Source: Trematomus loennbergii (Eukaryota > Chordata > Actinopteri > Perciformes > Nototheniidae). From it: a stretch of 64,000 bases of DNA. The stretch is taken from the NCBI GenBank assembly GCA_012861695.1, contig JAAOOA010000026.1, positions 9,332,661-9,396,660 of the forward strand, read 5' to 3'. This document shows, in pieces, positions 1 to 22,502 of this stretch. The translations under genes were made by a program, and so were the position numbers. The notes below the pieces were generated by a model. The model had not been told where the DNA came from and ran no database searches. It was given only the letters and a program-made list of their open reading frames with translations. Each line of letters starts with the position of its first letter. Position 1 is the stretch's first letter.

Positions 1-1480
1 TAGAAATAGGCCTATTATATTTACAGCCCTTTATAACATTCATTTTCTGGGCTCAAAGTGTGTCTTGGCCGTTTTCATTGTGATCGCTAAATTCCCCTTG
101 TTTATAATAATCACAGTTGCTTCAACAGGATACTGTCGTGATTCAAAGTGTGATTTTAGCATAGCCTACGAGTGCTTTTGTTTTGAAATCACTTCCGTGA
201 GTTTCGTCTGCGCTCTTATTTTGTAAGGTAACTTCCGGTAGCAGAATATGAAAAAACGGGGGGGTTTTTTGTTTCTGTTTTCTAGTGATTTTATTTTTTG
301 TTTTGAGAAGTAGAAAATGAAAATCATCCCGTTTTTTAAGTTTAGTAAATCCCCTTTTGACCGTGATAAAGAAAAACGCCTTGTATTTCAATTTTGGTTT
401 TTCAATTTGAAAACGAAAATCAAATATCCAGTCGTTTTTGTTTTTGAATTTCCATTTTTGAAAAGAAAATCCAATGACCAAAACATACACTGACCCTGCA
501 CAAAGGTCTTTCTTGTTTTCTTTTCCAAAACCTCTCACACCTAAATGGTTATTCAGGTGTGAGACCAAAAATCACACTGGTAGACCAAAACCACACTGAA
601 TGGAGGCCTAGCTAATACCTGAGTTGGATGAAGTGTTTTGTCTGCAACCATCTGCAATGACAATTACAGTTTATTCAGACAATTGAGATACAGCAGAGGT
701 GGTCATGTTCCCAACACCAAAATGTTACTCTTCCTGCCAATGTCACCGACACTATTCTTATAATAAAACTAAACTTAATTGTTAATAATTGTGGCGATGT
801 CCCTTCACAGGTTGATTAAAACAAACTCTAGTAAATCAAATTACACACAACAATTATAACAACATTCACTGTGCTAATGGTGTTTACAAATTTAGCAAAG
901 TCCCTGGAGGATATGTGATATTGTTTGATTTATGGATAATGGACTTGACGTGAATAATCTGATATCACTCTCACATTTCTTTCTTTATTCCAAAGCCTCT
1001 GGATCAAAACACTAAATGCTGGCAAACAGTTATCAATAAACAATACTGCCCCCCAGTGGTACCCTGTGGTATTTTAGTCATGAAAGTAGCTTAAAACTGT
1101 CTCAAGAATATTCACATGATGTACTGTATGTTTATTTATGTGCGAACAATCTTTGATGAATGTTTGAAATGTAATGATTCTTTTGACTTTTAATGATACG
1201 TTTTAGTTTTCAGTTTAAATTGTTATGCGGTTTGTTAATGTGTCTGCAACATTGTTAATTATGATGCTGCCTTTTCTGGATATTATTAATCTCATTGAGA
1301 ATTGCTCCTGGTAAAATTAAAATAATTGACTTTCTTTTTAATCGTCTTTTTAGATTGTATATACAGTATTATATCGTGTACGTTCTTTAATTAGCGTTTA
1401 ATAAAAGAAAATACAAAATAAAGTGAGAAATGTACCGACAGGATATGACGTTGGTGGTACTCCATAGTGGGCGTAGCCGT
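1..1480. other. Upstream intergenic DNA, no gene recognised
   Basis: AT-rich non-coding sequence upstream of ggcx. A minus-strand open frame at about 143-568 encodes a Lys/Phe-rich low-complexity peptide with no recognisable domain, so I treat it as chance. There are no splice-linked conserved exons and no clear repeat. Confidence 0.5.
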
Positions 1481-1485
1481 TGGAA

Positions 1486-1705
1486 GAACCAGCCAATAGA
1501 CGACGAGCATTGCTTTCACAACATTCCTCCCGACTGATCCGCCTCCTCTCTCTGCCCTGACTTGCCCGTGTGTGTGGGGATATGACACGTAACGTTGTCC
1601 CTTTCAGAGACGTGACCAGGCAGCAAACCTCCACCTGGGGCAGGGAGACTTTTCTGACCCCCTGTCCACATCCAAAATCCGTTTTATTCTGAACATTTTT
1701 GAAGC
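1486..1705 (+). promoter_or_regulatory. Probable ggcx promoter and 5' UTR
   Basis: The 220 bases before the ggcx start are more GC-rich than the flanking DNA. They hold a CCAAT-type box (agccaatag, near 1491-1499) and no TATA box at a sensible distance, as in a housekeeping promoter. The transcription start cannot be fixed from sequence alone. Confidence 0.4.
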
Positions 1706-11839
<10,134 letters not shown>

Positions 11840-12524
11840 AGGCTGGGATGGACGAACTGTTTTGAATGGCTGGATCACACAACAGGAGTGTGTGGTTACT
11901 ACCGGACTGTTACTGGGACGTCGCTGCCCGGAAATCAAAGCTAATTTTATATGCTTCTGAAATATTTCGCATTTCCGATTATTTCGTATTGTCAAGCCAG
12001 TATTTTATTATAGCATTTGTTTACAAGTCTGAATTTATACAGTGGACGTTTCTTTTGTCGCCAAAAACCAAAACGCTGATTATTAACAGATAACGCTGCG
12101 TCTCTGTGCAAGATTACATTTCCTGTTTCATTTTGTTTAAGAATTTTTATAATTGCAATTATGGCTGGGTGACATGACCAACAATAACAATTGACAATTA
12201 ATTTAAAATGCTTTAGTGCAATATATGAGCTGCTGGAGGATCACAATTTAAATAAGATGAGCTATTAAGAATGTTACTGAACGTGGGACAGATTTACGAA
12301 CTTCCTGACGATAACAGGATCAGTTTAGTCTATAACTCCTCCCGTTATTTCTGAGATCTTATTTAAATAACTCTGGCAGATTCATAATTAAAGTATGCAG
12401 TAGGATACGCAGAGGTTTACTGTTTTGAGGGAATATATTTGTTTGCTAACCCTGTAATGTGAGACTGACTGACAGAAATACAATTGTTGCTTATCAATCG
12501 GCAGCCTTTTCTAGTCATTTTTCT

Positions 12525-12530
12525 AATAAA
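12525..12530 (+). terminator. ggcx poly(A) signal
   Basis: Canonical AATAAA about 690 bases after the ggcx stop codon, followed by a T/G-rich stretch. It is the first good signal after the coding region. Confidence 0.6.
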
Positions 12531-12550
12531 GAGCTTGTGGCAATACATTG

Positions 12551-14584
12551 ATTGAATGTTTCTTTCTTAATGAGTCAGTCTGATACACAGGTTTTGTGGA
12601 AATAATTATTTTTATTGGTGTCAGTATCTTACATGTCGAGCATCTTAAAGTGCTACAGTAATTCCAGTGTTCACTGTAGGTTGACATTATGGCACATAAA
12701 TGACACTTTTCACAGAGCACAAATACAATGTTACACAATATAAATACATATATAAATCCACAGGATGGATCTCTAGGAAATTATTTGTTAAAACATAAAA
12801 TCATGTTCTGTTTAGTTGAGGTTAATGCTCATTCCATTCAGTATAAATATGTAGTCATTACTGTGCTGTAGTGGAGGTCCAGTCACATCACAAAGTGTCA
12901 TCGATAACTGCACAAAAAGCGACGTGCAACATATTGTTTCACAAAAGCTACGAGTCGTTTCAAGTGTCCAGATGGTTTGTACATCACAAGAAAGTATATC
13001 AAGACAATCTGTATTTATTTTAATATTGCAGTGTTTTACTGGTTTAAGTCCTTTAAATCACCACCTCTCATTTTAAAAATGCTTTCCCTTTGCATGATGG
13101 GTGAATAATCACCACAAGTGTTAACTGGCCTTATATATATATATATATAGTGTAAGTTCAACATTAAACTGAACATGACTGTTTTAGTGTCACATACTGA
13201 CCTTTTGCAAATGTGTCTGCAGCTAGTTTATGTTTGGGGACAATACAACTAATGAGAAACAGGCTCTACAAGAAGCATTTTGATTACAAATAGTTTTTTG
13301 TTTATATTATTTGCACACACTGGAACAAATGTAAATGTTGTATTTAGGTTTGGCATGTGCTGTAGGACATCAACAAACAGCTTACACCCTGTTATTTGTT
13401 CAAAGAGGCTCAGGTCAAATGTTTTTCTTTTCTAAAACATATTTGCCCAGAAGGATGCACACATTTGAAATGAAGAACCACCCTTAAGTCTGTCCTTATC
13501 TTCTCCTAGAGGGGGGGGGGGGGGGGGGGGGGCTCCACCAATTTAACACACCGAGGTCTGTTCACAGGTCTAGGGGAGTAACACTGCAGAAGTGAAAAAC
13601 GTTGTTTAAGGCGTTTAGTTGCTCCAGAGAGCTGTGGCCAATCTGAAAAATCCCCTCACTTTTATCCACGTTGGGTTGAGGACTACAAATCTGAAAATGA
13701 CAGAATCTGGAGGTCAGACAGAAGTGAGCTCACAGATCTCTGATTATCTAGAGGAAACACAAGCTGAAGCTACCTGAATCTACGACCAAAGAGCCAATGG
13801 TTGCTTTGCATTGTGGGTAATGTAGGTGCCAGGAAGGGAAGAAGAAATCGTGAAATAAAGAAGATATTTCTCTGGTTCTGCTGCTTTGATTATTTATCAT
13901 TATTCTGACAATGCATAGGAGTGAAGTGCTAACAGGCGGTGCCACATATTTCTGTCTGTTGTGGTTACATCACCTCACTGAGCTGCTTCTCTACTATTAC
14001 CAACACTACAGTTCTGATGTTTAATAAACGAGGTCCACATCACAACTCCAAGTATTTCCACCCTAACATGTGGCACATAGCTGTCAGCTCCCACACAAAC
14101 ACACTCCGGCTGCTGCCCTGCTCTCACTCATTTGGCGGCTCAGAACGAAGTCAGAAACCACAGCCATGGTTCTCTGAAGGGAGTGGCACCTCTCTGCTGG
14201 CAGGCCGTGATCCAGCTCCACACTCCAGCCTGTGTTTGTGCTCACAGCCTCCTCTCTGTCTGGAAAACTTTAGTCCAGCTGGCATCTCCGTCCCCAGAGT
14301 TTCAACTTCTATTTATGTGCTGAAAACACTCTTTGACGTTCTTTGATCTGCCTCTTATCTCTATGTTCAGTTTATCCTATTTTTTATCAATACCTTGTAA
14401 AGAAATCATTAAAATATGAGGTACATTTTATGCTATAATCGGAAAATAATCCCTAATTCCTCTTTTCATTTCAATTTTTAATTAGTTTCACTTATAGTTA
14501 CAATTATATCTGACTAAAAGTGTTTGCTTGTATTGTTTTCTCAGGATTCCAAATCCATTCAAATATTGCTCAGTATTGCTTTTC
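12551..14584. other. Spacer between ggcx and snx24 3' ends
   Basis: No gene recognised between the convergent ggcx and snx24 units. It holds a short (TA)n at about 13132-13149 and the 22-base poly(G) tract at 13511. Open frames at 13939-14346 lack domains and start or splice logic. Confidence 0.5.
13511..13532 (+). repeat. Poly(G) tract of 22 bases
   Basis: Twenty-two consecutive G on the plus strand between convergent genes. The length is likely imprecise because homopolymers are hard to sequence. Confidence 0.9.
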
Positions 14585-14590
14585 TTTATT
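14585..14590 (-). terminator. Candidate snx24 poly(A) signal
   Basis: Minus-strand AATAAA (plus tttatt) about 150 bases downstream of the snx24 stop codon. Other candidates lie further along, for example near 12608. Confidence 0.4.
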
Positions 14591-14738
14591 TCATGGTGAC
14601 TGGTGTTGGTGTTTTATCTATAAAAGAAAAGAAATGTATGGATTTTTAGTTTATGTTTTGAAAATGCGGCTCAGTTTATATTAACATGTAACGTCCCTCC
14701 TGATGAGCTCCTGCTGTTCTCAGATCAGCTCTGCAGCT

Positions 14739-17700
14739 CTACCTGGGTTGAAGATCTGGGTAGAAAACTCCATGCACCACACCTTCAATCACCACATTCG
14801 AAAATGCATCTGAAAGGAAAGAATAGGAGAAAAGTTAAAATATAAAAAAGGTAAGAGCATGTAAGTAAGTAAGAAGCTCATGTCCACTTGTTACTAAAAA
14901 GATTTGTTTGACAGTAAATTAATCCACCACAAACTGTCTATTGCAACATTTCCTGAAAAAACGAAATACATTCCCTAAATATCTAAATTCAATTATATAA
15001 TTATTGTATAGTTCCAAACATTATTTACTGTGCAGAGGTTTTAAAAACATCGAAAATCTGATTTCTATGACAGAGAAGAGAATTATAACAATTGTAAACA
15101 GAACTGGCGATCTTTAAACAACCAACATGTTATATATAAACTCACAAACTTATAGATTTGGTGAATACAATTATAATGAATAATTAATGTATAAGGTAAT
15201 TAACAAGATGTTTCCAGACTGCATTAAGAAAGTATTTCAAAGCAGAGTGAGACAGTATCAAGTAAAAGGAATTTGCATATTTAAGCGTTATTCCTTTAAT
15301 CACTTTTATTTTAATAAGATGATCAAATCTGTATACGGATTTTAGTTTGGCTTTTTTGGAACATGTTATATGCTTCTATTTGAGTTTCTTTCTTTCATTG
15401 CATTGTAAACATTTAAAGTGCATTGTATTAATACAATTATCTAAAAAGGGCAGGTCTATAAACATTTGGTTTGTAACTATTTCAAAATTATTAATATTTG
15501 TTATAATTTTTATTTATTTGAGTTCTATAACTTGATGACAACCTAAATAAACTATGTTATAAGAATGATAAAGCAGAGGTATATAAGGATGGCAGCCTGA
15601 ACTCGCCGTGAGCAGACGGCAGCAGGTAGGGGTCTCTCAGAAACAGCAGGACTGGCTGATGTGAAAGTTTACTGAAAAACAAAACAAAGAAAAGAGAAGT
15701 CAGAGGGTTTGTGGGCGGCTACAAGCAGCAGATAAACACGATGACGAAAGGCAGGTGGTTTCTGTGACATGCTGGGTGAAGTTCAACAGCAGAGCAAATA
15801 GTGACTCTGACCTGCGGCTACAAACAATATATTTATATACGGCTCACCTTGATTCCTCTGATTCTGTATCAAACGACCTGAGAGAAGAAAAATAAAAGCT
15901 AAGCCAAACAGCCTTCCAGTGGTATGGTAACAAACTCTTACACAGTTTAAAAAAAGGAATACAAATGGTCTTTCATTCCACAGCTTCAACTCACCCACAG
16001 CTTTCTGTTTTGGCACTGAAGGAAAATGTCGGATATTCAGGAAATCCAGGAATACTTTTGGAAGGACTCCATTATCCATAATTATAGACTGAGAAAAGAG
16101 ACAAAACAAAAGCACATGAACAGCCGTAAACAACCAAAGCAACCTGAATGACCTTTTGAAGAAAACTATTTGAATTTATTTTAACCTCCCTACATCTATA
16201 ATGTTTTTTACTTTTCATTTCAGATAGACTACATCTGTAGACTCTCCGACACCTACAGTACACAAACATAATACCACAGTATACTTAATTAAAGGGGACC
16301 ATCATGCAAAATGCACTTTTGTACGTCTTTTATACATGAATATGTGTCCCCGGTGTTCCAGGGAACTCACCAAGTGTCAGAAAACACAACCCTCTCTATT
16401 TTCCTCCATACCCAAATCTCTAAAAAAGGGGCTGCAACGGATCTGATAAAAACTGATCCAGATTGGAACACTGTCCTGACGTCAGGACAGTGGCGCTACG
16501 GCTATTGGGCCAACTCCACCAATCAGGAGGAGACAACCACGGCCATTGCCGTTCGAAAGCCCTGGAGACGCTGTAGTACATATGCCAGGCCTGTAGATGG
16601 TGCTGTTCTCACAGAATCAGCCCTTGCAAATCCAGAGCTAAAAATTGTCAAATTGAGCTAAATGAGGCATGGCTAAAATGCATGATCTGTTTGGTATTTT
16701 GAAAAAAATAAAGTATAAATATACCTTATATAGGTATGGTCCTACACTATATTATTCAAATATAGCATGATAGGTCCACTTTAAATAACAAGGATTTTAA
16801 AAATAATCAAAAGTCAGCTTTATTTGTATACAAAATATGTATTACAGCTGGAATCTGCTGCATTACATCCATGCTTTAACAGCACACATATTTTCAGGAA
16901 AAAAAACACCTTAATGGGAATCATTTGAAGAAGTTTCCTTTTAAATCAATCTTATTATTCCCTAACAGGCTCAGTTGTGGTGTCATATTCCTGTAAACAT
17001 GCTGATTAGACCTCAATCATGTCACATGTGTCATCATCATGTGTCCTGTACTGTACAGTAGAGCAGGTACTTTCATTTCTTAAACTCTTCTTAAAATGTC
17101 TTATTTCTTTATTTTCAGTAGAACCGTAGGGGTGGAGGTGTTTACCTGCAGGTAGAGCTCCAGACCGAGCCTCCGCTGCTCCAGGACTTTAGGAACCCAG
17201 TTTCTGACATGTTTGGAGGGCATCTCAGGCGGCTTTATGCTCTTCTTTAGCTGGAGGGTCACAAAAAGAAAGAGAATTATAAATGACATATTTTGGCGTT
17301 TCCTGAGATGTGTGGGGAAAGAATGCATGGTTTATGTTTTCCCTTCATTAATGTCCCTCTCCACATCCAAAAAAGGTCCTTTAGCTTTTGTCACACTGAC
17401 TTATAACAAATTGTAGATTAGTCTCCCTCTCATAACTATTGAATGAAATCAATAGTAATCAAATTCAGACTTCCATAAAGTGGCTGCTTATCAAATTTGC
17501 AGTAGATATGGGTCCATTGATCCGATTTGTTAGGAGAATATTTCTAACCAAATTATAGCAACGTTTGCTGTGTGGAAGGGTATTAATATTCAGGTTTTGA
17601 TGGTGGTTTCCTTACAGCATGCCCAATATCAGGAAGCAGCTAAATGGAAACCAGCCATAATTCATTTGACTATTTACCACTATGCTTTTGAACGTTTCAC

Positions 17701-20700
17701 ATGTTAACAGTGGGCTGCACTGAAATCAAAAAATCAAACAACATGTCGACTAATGGCCAGACAGGAAGAGGAACTTGTCTGTAAAGCTATAACCTCAAAC
17801 AAAGTGCTATGGTGAATGGTTAACCACCAGAAAGCATTCATCATGTATTCATTTGCTGCTGTGATTTACTGATCCTGCGTACAGTGCACAGAATTTAACA
17901 CCAGTAAATAAGCATGTTCTCTGCAGACTAATGTATTACATATTTTAGTTTTAATGGGTTATGTATATCAAGTTGTGTGTATTTCATTTATTGGTTTTTC
18001 AAAAAATTATCCCAGCAATTAAAGATGGAAGATCATAAAGCCAGAATTGTCATATTAAAATTGCAGATAAAAGAAAAAAAATCGCAATTCATTAACTGAC
18101 TAGTCCTTTTTACAAGTTATGCTATACATATATTATTTATTATTTAATCGTTTATTTGGCAGGGACAATGCACAGTAATGAACACTTAAAACATTCAAAT
18201 GTGTCAAGCGTAACAGTGCCAGATTTAGCTTTGAGCTAATTTCCATCCGCAGTCCCTCACATAAAACATTTAAGAAAATTACATTTTACAAACATAGCAA
18301 TTATTAAAACAATATGTATTCAATTATATATTAAATGTGTTATTGCAAAAAAAAGCATCAAATGTGGTGGTTAATATGTCAATCATAAATATTTGTTCGC
18401 CCATTAAAGACTAAGGTTAAAGACTTCAACATTTCATTTGAATTTGATAAGAAAGGAGAACTTTGTTGACACTTCAAACCAATAAATATTCAGTAACTTT
18501 GGGGATGCACTGAACTCACCATTTTATGCAACGTGTGGAATTCACTGTAGCGTTTCTCGACAGCATGTTGTCTGCCGTTCATCAGCACGTCAATTCTGAA
18601 GACCTGAAAGAAAGAAAGTTGTGAGTTGTGTTGGTGAGTCAGTTGAGAGAATCCTGAATAATCACCAGAGCTCATCAGACCAAAATGGCCCCACCCTGCG
18701 CTGCCAATGTGTGTGCGCGCGTGTGTGAGTGTAGAGCTGTCAGTAACTGTGGTGTCAGCGTGTTACCAAGAGGAAACATCTGTCTGTTTTAAAAAATGTG
18801 ATCTGACAGAATAGCTGAAACATCCCTAACAGTCTTCTACTTCCTCCCTGGCTCTTCTTGTCAGCATTATATAAATGAGGAAATCCAGTCTGAAATGACA
18901 GCAGACAATGGTGTTACCTCAATTCTGTATTTGCCAATTCAAACACAAACTGCATCTCCTACGACTGAGAGCCAATGAATCAGAATAATTAACAAATCAG
19001 AGACTTTTCAATAACATGATGTCTTCACTTGGGAACAACAGCAATAATAAGGTGAAAGAAGTCCCAAAAACTCAAATTATTCAGTGTGTGCTTCTTATAA
19101 CTCTTGTTTTCTCATTGAAAAAGACATTCAGTCATTTTGTTCACACTGTCGCGTTAACACAGGAAGCGGCCTTTAAACTGCTGACACTGTATTTAAAGCA
19201 GTGGTTCTCAACTGGTCAAGCCTCAGGACCACTTTTTTCCTTTGTCAATAAATCGCGACCCAACATTTTGAACCACTCAAATCTATTCAACAAAAATCGT
19301 GCTGTAATATGAACTGTATAACATAAAAATGCACACTTTTATTGTACTCAATAAAAAGGCAGACTTGGAGCCAATCCTTCAAAACCACACATGAAAAATA
19401 TGACATGCTGAAAACCCAACCCCACTTTTGGGTCGCGACCCACCAGTTGAGAACCACTGGTCTAAAGCAATGTCTCTCACACCTTGGGACAAACTACACA
19501 AATAAAAATGTATTTAAAAAGGGACCTATCATGCAAAATGCACTTGTGTACATCTTTTATACATGAATATGTGTCCCCGGTGTGTCAGGGAACTCACCAA
19601 GTGTCAGAAAACACAACCCTCTCTTTTCCTCCATACCCAAATCTCTAAAAACGGGGCTGCAACGGAGCTGATACAGATTTGAAATTGTTCTGACGTCAGA
19701 AACGGGGAGCTCTGCCTATATATATATCCGGACCAATTTCCAAATCTTTGGCGGAAATCGCGCTCCATTTAAGGCGGGGCCTCGCATATGACGCACACCT
19801 GTTCCACCATTCTTCGTTTTCCGAGGCTAGGAAGGATTCTTGCCTCGCTTCTGAAGGAAGTGACCCGGAAGACATGTCCTACCAAGGAAGTGTCCTCGAC
19901 ATTGAGAAACACCCTCAGTGTGTATGCACGTATCTTATAAAAACAGATGAATGGATACAGAATTCAAAGTTAAACGTTTTGGGAAATATGTATTCTTGCC
20001 AGGACTTTGACGAGAGGATTAATTCAGCTTTCATGTCTGTCTCGTAAATATGCAGCTGGTTTGCTTAGCTTAGCATAAAGTATGGAAACAGGTAAACCGA
20101 CATCTGGTCTGACTCAAAGATAGCACATAAGTGTTTTTCCAAAAATGTTGCCAAAATAATCCTTTACATTTCCGGGGAAAGAGGGCACTAAGATCTGGTC
20201 AGTACAGATGAAGTGATGGAAATGGATATAATTAATCACAGAAAGTTTGCACTAAAGTCTGTTGGGATATGAGGCATGGACGTCGAAAGACATGGGAGTT
20301 TGGGAGGCCTAAAGAAAATACTATTGAGGGCATTTATAGGAAATGTAGGCTGAAATGTTTTTTGAGGTTGATCAGTCAGTATATCTCAGTTTCTGGGAGT
20401 GACCTGTCTTTTATTCATTTATGTGTGACACTTAATTTCTGGTATATCTATTAAAGGTGGAATTTGTGTCAGTGAATATTATTTTAAAGAGTGCCTTTAC
20501 ACTTTATTTTGAGGGTTTGCTTTGCAATGAATTGAGGTCTGCTGCTTTACTTATATCAGTCTGTATTTATGTCAGACAGCTGGAGATCCTGGGTGTGTTT
20601 GGATAAACTAAGACACATATTTCTGCCAAAACGTCTCTAAAATCAGCAGGTTAAGTTTTCTCTGTGTAATAATCCCAATTTGAACTGATTTGTACTCTGA

Positions 20701-20877
20701 CATGTTTGCAGTGTATAGAAACAAGGCGAGTTCAATGCGTTGCAGCAAAACAGACAGGAAAGCTTATATTAAAGCGACATTTACTTTTTAGCTTGATTAT
20801 AAAACAGACGATTGATAATTATTTCGAGGGAAGAGAATAACATGCGAGTAAAAATGAAAAGTGATGACAGAAGCAGG

Positions 20878-20933
<56 letters not shown>

Positions 20934-21031
20934 AGAGAGAGGTTATTTGTTAAGCAGCTTACCGTGTATCCTTTCTCGATCGAGTTGTTTTCGGAACGAA
21001 ACGAAGGGATCGACACTCTCACTGGATGCAT
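14739..21031 (-). CDS. snx24: Sorting nexin 24 (snx24), 7 coding exons
   Basis: Small PX-domain protein that binds phosphoinositides on endosomal membranes. Exons in transcription order: 21031-20963, 18603-18520, 17250-17146, 16088-15995, 15877-15848, 15671-15607, 14809-14739. The product is about 172 residues; human SNX24 has 169. The start reads MHPVRVSIPSFRS, followed by VFRIDVLMNGRQHAVEKRYS with the PX signature KRYSEFHTLHK, then PSKHVRNWVPKVLEQRR, PKVFLDFLNIRHFPSVPK, LSHQPVLLFLRDPYLLP and NVVIEGVVHGVFYPDLQPR. These match SNX24 better than SNX22. Exon 4 is one base short: an A is probably lost at 16002-16004, which would turn AVG into SCG and restore phase. The donor after exon 6 reads CACG|GCGAGT, a GC rather than GT donor. 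Intron 1 starts close to a (CA)26 tract. Confidence 0.93.
16293..16780. mobile_element. TTAA-flanked MITE copy A (snx24 intron 3)
   Basis: Terminal inverted repeats AGGGGACC(t)ATCATGC and GCATGATAGGTCCACT sit between TTAA at 16289-16292 and TTAA at 16781-16784. TTAA duplication is typical of piggyBac and Kolobok elements. The first ~220 bases closely match the copy at 52084. A short open frame shared by the copies is part of the repeat, not a gene. Confidence 0.75.
18130..18340 (-). repeat. LINE 3'-tail fragment (snx24 intron 2)
   Basis: Closely similar to plus-strand sequence at 45938-46100, the 3' end of an antisense LINE. Shared words include cagggacaatgcaca, agctaatttccatccg and agtccctcacata. 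Only the tail is present, as expected for a 5'-truncated insertion. Confidence 0.7.
19199..19459. mobile_element. Short hAT MITE
   Basis: 261 bp with inverted termini CAGTGGTTCTCAACTGGT and ACCAGTTGAGAACCACTG, plus the internal gggtcgcgaccca word common in this family. Flanks atttaaag and gtctaaag match at 6 of 8 bases, fitting an aged 8-bp target duplication. Confidence 0.8.
19514..19760. mobile_element. TTAA MITE copy B, 3'-truncated
   Basis: Starts tttaaaaagggacctatcat and follows the copies at 16293 and 52084 through the Ser-rich 'caccaagtgtcagaaaac' block, but lacks the right terminus. The right edge is approximate. Confidence 0.65.
20040..20165. repeat. Dispersed repeat fragment ('gcttagcttagcataaag' family)
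   Basis: Contains gcttagcttagcataaag, then ggaaacaggt, the core of a repeat I know to be frequent in teleosts. Related words occur again near 31590-31640. Class and edges are uncertain. Confidence 0.45.
20879..20940 (+). repeat. (CA)26(GA)5 microsatellite near snx24 exon 1
   Basis: Perfect CA repeat followed by GA repeats, about 22 bases inside snx24 intron 1 beyond the exon 1 donor. Confidence 0.97.
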
Positions 21032-22031
21032 TTTAACTTGAGAAATGAACAGTTTTCCACGTAATTTTTTTGATCGTATGGCACACACACACATACACAC
21101 ACTCACACTGCTGGTGGTGGACTCCAGTTTCTCCAGCAGCCTGAGGAAAATCCAAGGATTCAAACGACATGGAGCCTCAGAGGCGCCCCCTGTTGGCCCG
21201 GAGGACACTGCCGGGACTGATTCTGATTTTATTTTTATTTTTTTCTTGTTTTTAATTTAATATTGTTCAATACACACTATGTGAGCGAATGAGGGCCACA
21301 TTTTGTTTTTTTATCTTACCAAAAGGTTTTTTTTAGTTTTTTTTCAAATAATTCTTAGATAAAACCATAGACTGTATGATAAAACTCAGAACAAAAAAAA
21401 AAACATACAAGGAATTTGCTTGGTGTATTTTGGTGCAATGATAACACAACATAAGGACGTTTTAAGAGATCAAAAATAGAGCAGTTATCAAAAGAAAATA
21501 ATAAAAAAAACGTTATAACATTAAAAAGACTAAAGACAAATACTTACACAGAATATAAAATATATATATATTAAAACGTAATACAATGATTATATAACAG
21601 ATTACATTTGGAGTGGTTTTCTTTTTAATACTGGTAATAGTTTTTAAATGTTTTTTTTACAATAGCTATGTTCCTCTAACTGTTTTTATGTATGCAGTAT
21701 GCACCATTATACACCATTATAAATACTTGTTATTTAATTAAAATGCTGATATGTTTATCACTTTAATGTTGCAGCTTTTAAAGGTGGAGCTAAATGTAAC
21801 TGCGTTATATACTGCTGGGCGGCATAATCACATGAGAATGTTTCATGGGCTTTGTGAACTTGTAATGATTTATTGGATTTATTCAAATGTAATCTGAATC
21901 TTTTGTAGTTTCAGCTTTTTTAGGCTATTTTGGGTGTCAAAATGTGTGATTAAGAAAATAAGACACAAAGATAAGACAGGGAAATAACTTCAGACTGTTG
22001 AGTCCACAACAACGATACAGTGTCACAAAGT

Positions 22032-22037
22032 TTTATT
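22032..22037 (-). terminator. lox poly(A) signal
   Basis: Minus-strand AATAAA (plus tttatt) about 470 bases beyond the lox stop codon, giving a short 3' UTR in the last exon. Human LOX transcripts are longer, so other sites may also be used. Confidence 0.45.
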
Positions 22038-22502
22038 CAACTCAGTTTCAACAAAAGCTTTGGAGTAAAGAGAGTTTCATCCATTGCATATAAATATACA
22101 AATACATTTTCCTTTACAGTTCATTTCAAAATAGTGATATAATTCATGTTGAATTATCAACAAGGGTAAACTGGTTTACATTTTTAACTTGCTAAGCTTC
22201 TAAATATCATGGATTTAATTCCTTAACGATCTTACAAGTGGTATAAAATGCAGAGAATACAGTACAATGCAAAAGAAGTAAGACATTTAAACATGTTTAG
22301 AGAAATAGGAGATAAGAATAGACCTATCAGTGTGGAGAAAAACGTTTTACTGGCACAATGACGTAGGATAGTCCTTATTTCAAAAATGTTGAGTATTTAA
22401 AAATGATAACATTTATTATTAAGATGTATTTCGTGTTGTTTTATATGCAGTCCTCTGCATTGTCAATTACAGTACATCTCGCTGAGTTGCTGTGAAGGAC
22501 TC

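Noticed and set aside
143..568. 141-codon minus-strand open frame
   Set aside because: Low-complexity Lys/Phe-rich translation of AT-rich DNA, no domain, promoter or splice context.
16311..16661. 116-codon frame with a near-identical partner at 52055-52381
   Set aside because: The similarity comes from both lying in copies of the same TTAA MITE; it is not a conserved protein.
19342..19566. 74-codon plus-strand frame
   Set aside because: Spans the end of a hAT MITE and the start of a TTAA MITE.
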